From Tateyamaria omphalii (GTDB taxonomy: Bacteria > Pseudomonadota > Alphaproteobacteria > Rhodobacterales > Rhodobacteraceae), in NCBI RefSeq assembly GCF_014651375.1, contig NZ_BMWT01000011.1, forward strand, positions 1-64,000: 64,000 nt of DNA, in the 5' to 3' direction. Every line of letters begins with the position of its first letter. Positions within the stretch are counted from its first letter, which is position 1. Below the pieces are notes generated by a model. It had not been told where the DNA came from. It made no database searches and worked only from the letters and a program-made list of their open reading frames with translations. The position numbers and the translations under genes were made by a program. Shown one piece after another: positions 62,729 through 64,000 of this stretch.

Positions 62729-62968
62729 TCACCCACCTTTCCGGGTGGATAGACCCAACATGTAGTACATCCCGCACCGACTCACTGCGCCGGTCATCAA
62801 CCACGCAAGCCCGAAGATCGCCATCATCGTTGCCAACCACATGGGCACGGCCGTGGAAGTGACAAATGGGAGAAGTGTGAGCGCCAAGCCTGAGATGATG
62901 CGGAACACGCGATCATAGAGACCAACATTCGGATTGAAGCTGTAAGTGAAGAGACGGGACAGTTGCAT
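62729..62968 (-). CDS. DUF2892-family small membrane protein
   Basis: 79 residues with two hydrophobic segments. The N-terminal N-P-N-V-G-L-Y-D-R-V-F-R-I-I-S-G and C-terminal G-A-V-S-R-C-G-M-Y-Y-M-L-G-L-S-T are the conserved ends of DUF2892 (YgaP-tail type) proteins, which often accompany rhodanese or redox genes. Function unknown. It starts 64 bases after the AhpD-like gene. Confidence 0.88.
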   Translation of the reverse strand: MQLSRLFTYSFNPNVGLYDRVFRIISGLALTLLPFVTSTAVPMWLATMMAIFGLAWLMTGAVSRCGMYYMLGLSTRKGG

Positions 62969-63032
62969 TGGAGTTCTCCTGACGATTTTTCATTGCAGGG
63001 AGGGAACGGGCATGCGCCCGTTCCGGCCGCCC

Positions 63033-63659
63033 TTATTCGGCGGCTACTGCAGCTGTGTGAACTGCGCGGTCCTCGCGGTAGGGCAGATCGGCGGTGAGTG
63101 GTGCGAAAGCCTCATCCACCGGTGTCATTGCGATCTGATTGGCATAGTTCGACATCACCTTGGCTGCCACGCAGGCCACGACATCCAGTGCTGCCTGACG
63201 CGAGAAACCAGCGTCGATGAAGTTCTGAAGCTGGCTGGACGCCATGCGGCCTTGATTGCGCAGGACGAGCAGCGTGAAATCACGCAGGGCCTCCATCTTC
63301 GGGTCTTCGAAGACTTTGTCCTGGCGGACGGCATTCAGTTGCTCATCGGTGTTACCGAAGATTTCCATTTTGCCAAAGGCGGTGTGACCGGCCACGCAAT
63401 ATTGGCAGGCATTGGCATGGGCTACGCTGGTTTGAACGATGTTGATTTCCTGCGGACTGAGGGCTGCGTTGGCCAACAGATTATTCTGGGTCTGCCAATA
63501 GGAGGTCAGCAGAGCGGGGCTCTCGGCGAGAATGCCAGCGAGGTTCGGAACCATGCCGAAATTCTCGACATACCAGTTGATGGCTTCCTTTGACGGATCA
63601 GGTGCGGTCTCCGCTGTATGGATCGGAAAGTCGCGCTCGGTGACGTTGGCGGCGGTCAT
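63033..63659 (-). CDS. AhpD/carboxymuconolactone decarboxylase-family protein
   Basis: 208 residues. The CMD core has H-A-N-A-C85-Q-Y-C88-V-A-G-H92, the C-x-x-C-x-x-x-H redox motif of AhpD-like peroxidase-related proteins, in a mostly helical fold. The first gene of the left-going detoxification operon, next to the divergent LysR regulator. It could reduce hydroperoxides or act as a thiol reductase for the pathway. Confidence 0.9.
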   Translation of the reverse strand: MTAANVTERDFPIHTAETAPDPSKEAINWYVENFGMVPNLAGILAESPALLTSYWQTQNNLLANAALSPQEINIVQTSVAHANACQYCVAGHTAFGKMEIFGNTDEQLNAVRQDKVFEDPKMEALRDFTLLVLRNQGRMASSQLQNFIDAGFSRQAALDVVACVAAKVMSNYANQIAMTPVDEAFAPLTADLPYREDRAVHTAAVAAE

Positions 63660-63768
63660 ATTTGATCTCCTGTTTGAGGTTGCAAAGCCAAGGTAAGTCG
63701 ATCAAATTCGAACCGACACAGCCAATTTTGCGTTGGGCATGGCTCAAAAATGCACCAAGGGATCGACA

Positions 63769-64000
63769 ATGCGGAATGATTGGAATGACCTGCAGATTTT
63801 CCTGGCATTGGAACGCGGAGGCACTGCCCGAGCTGCCGGGGCACGCCTAAAGGTCAGCCATTCAACGATCTCGCGCAGGCTCGACGCCATGGAACAGCGC
63901 TTTGGTACCAAGCTCTTCGATCGCACCCCGGACGGGTTTGTGCCCAACGCGTCTGGTGCGCGCATTCTGGCACGTGCGCAGCAGATTGAGGCTGAGATGA
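63769..64000 (+). CDS. LysR-family regulator, truncated by the window end
   Basis: 77 codons from ATG 63769 encode a LysR HTH: N-D-W-N-D-L-Q-I-F-L-A-L-E-R-G-G-T-A-R-A-A-G, then S-H-S-T-I-S-R-R-L-D-A-M-E-Q and F-D-R-T-P-D-G-F. The frame continues past the edge. It is divergent from the eight-gene detoxification operon and separated by 109 bases, so it is the likely regulator of that operon. Confidence 0.9.
   Translation, partial: MRNDWNDLQIFLALERGGTARAAGARLKVSHSTISRRLDAMEQRFGTKLFDRTPDGFVPNASGARILARAQQIEAEM

Noticed and set aside
1-64000. CRISPR array, toxin-antitoxin pair, prophage or restriction system
   Set aside because: No regularly spaced repeats, no recognisable toxin, antitoxin, phage structural, helicase, nuclease or methyltransferase gene was seen in any frame.

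Overview
The window looks like a chromosomal segment of an alphaproteobacterium of the Roseobacter group (Rhodobacteraceae). This rests on gene content and coding style: a TRAP-linked sulfonate catabolic operon, a cdd-deoA-deoB-upp nucleoside salvage run, many small membrane and periplasmic proteins of roseobacterial type, and a BciA-like divinyl reductase, which suggests the lineage makes or once made bacteriochlorophyll. No species can be assigned from sequence reading alone.

Region 1 (1-8104) is a minus-strand operon for uptake and oxidation of a small sulfonate, best matched by 2,3-dihydroxypropane-1-sulfonate (DHPS). It encodes a TRAP transporter (Tat-exported binding protein, small and large permease), an HpsN-type dehydrogenase of the HisD fold, HpsO- and HpsP-type dehydrogenases and a UspA protein. 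A divergent LacI-family regulator and two operator-like palindromes sit at its head. Region 2 (8477-13654) holds a LuxR-type regulator fused to an alpha/beta-hydrolase domain that has lost its catalytic triad, divergent from a large secreted SGNH hydrolase. Region 3 (13909-31802) is mostly core genome: nucleoside salvage, a SPOR protein, a degenerate M48-like membrane protein, a three-gene periplasmic Cys/SCO1 unit, nadK, glyA, bciA, cfa and carB.

Region 4 (about 32000-53700) begins just after a tRNA-Thr(CGT) gene. It is visibly richer in A+T and full of small accessory genes: GNAT acetyltransferases, LysE, DMT and MFS exporters, VOC proteins and RraA-like proteins. At least five genes here are broken or fragmentary, so it looks like an island or plasticity zone in decay. 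It also carries a TPP-riboswitch-controlled thiXYZ-like ABC importer, and a compact RraA/VOC/small protein/serine hydrolase/LysE operon.

Region 5 (54302-64000) is a stress and detoxification block. It contains an OhrR-type MarR regulator followed by a secreted alpha/beta hydrolase and a secreted RidA protein, then a TetR regulator with its palindromic operator and a small membrane protein. It ends with a long minus-strand operon (AhpD-like protein, DUF2892, SDR, MDR, Tat-exported haloalkane dehalogenase, MAPEG, a second Asp-nucleophile hydrolase, GST) headed by a divergent LysR regulator that runs off the window. Apart from the riboswitch and tRNA there are no RNA genes, CRISPR arrays, transposases or integrases that I could recognise.
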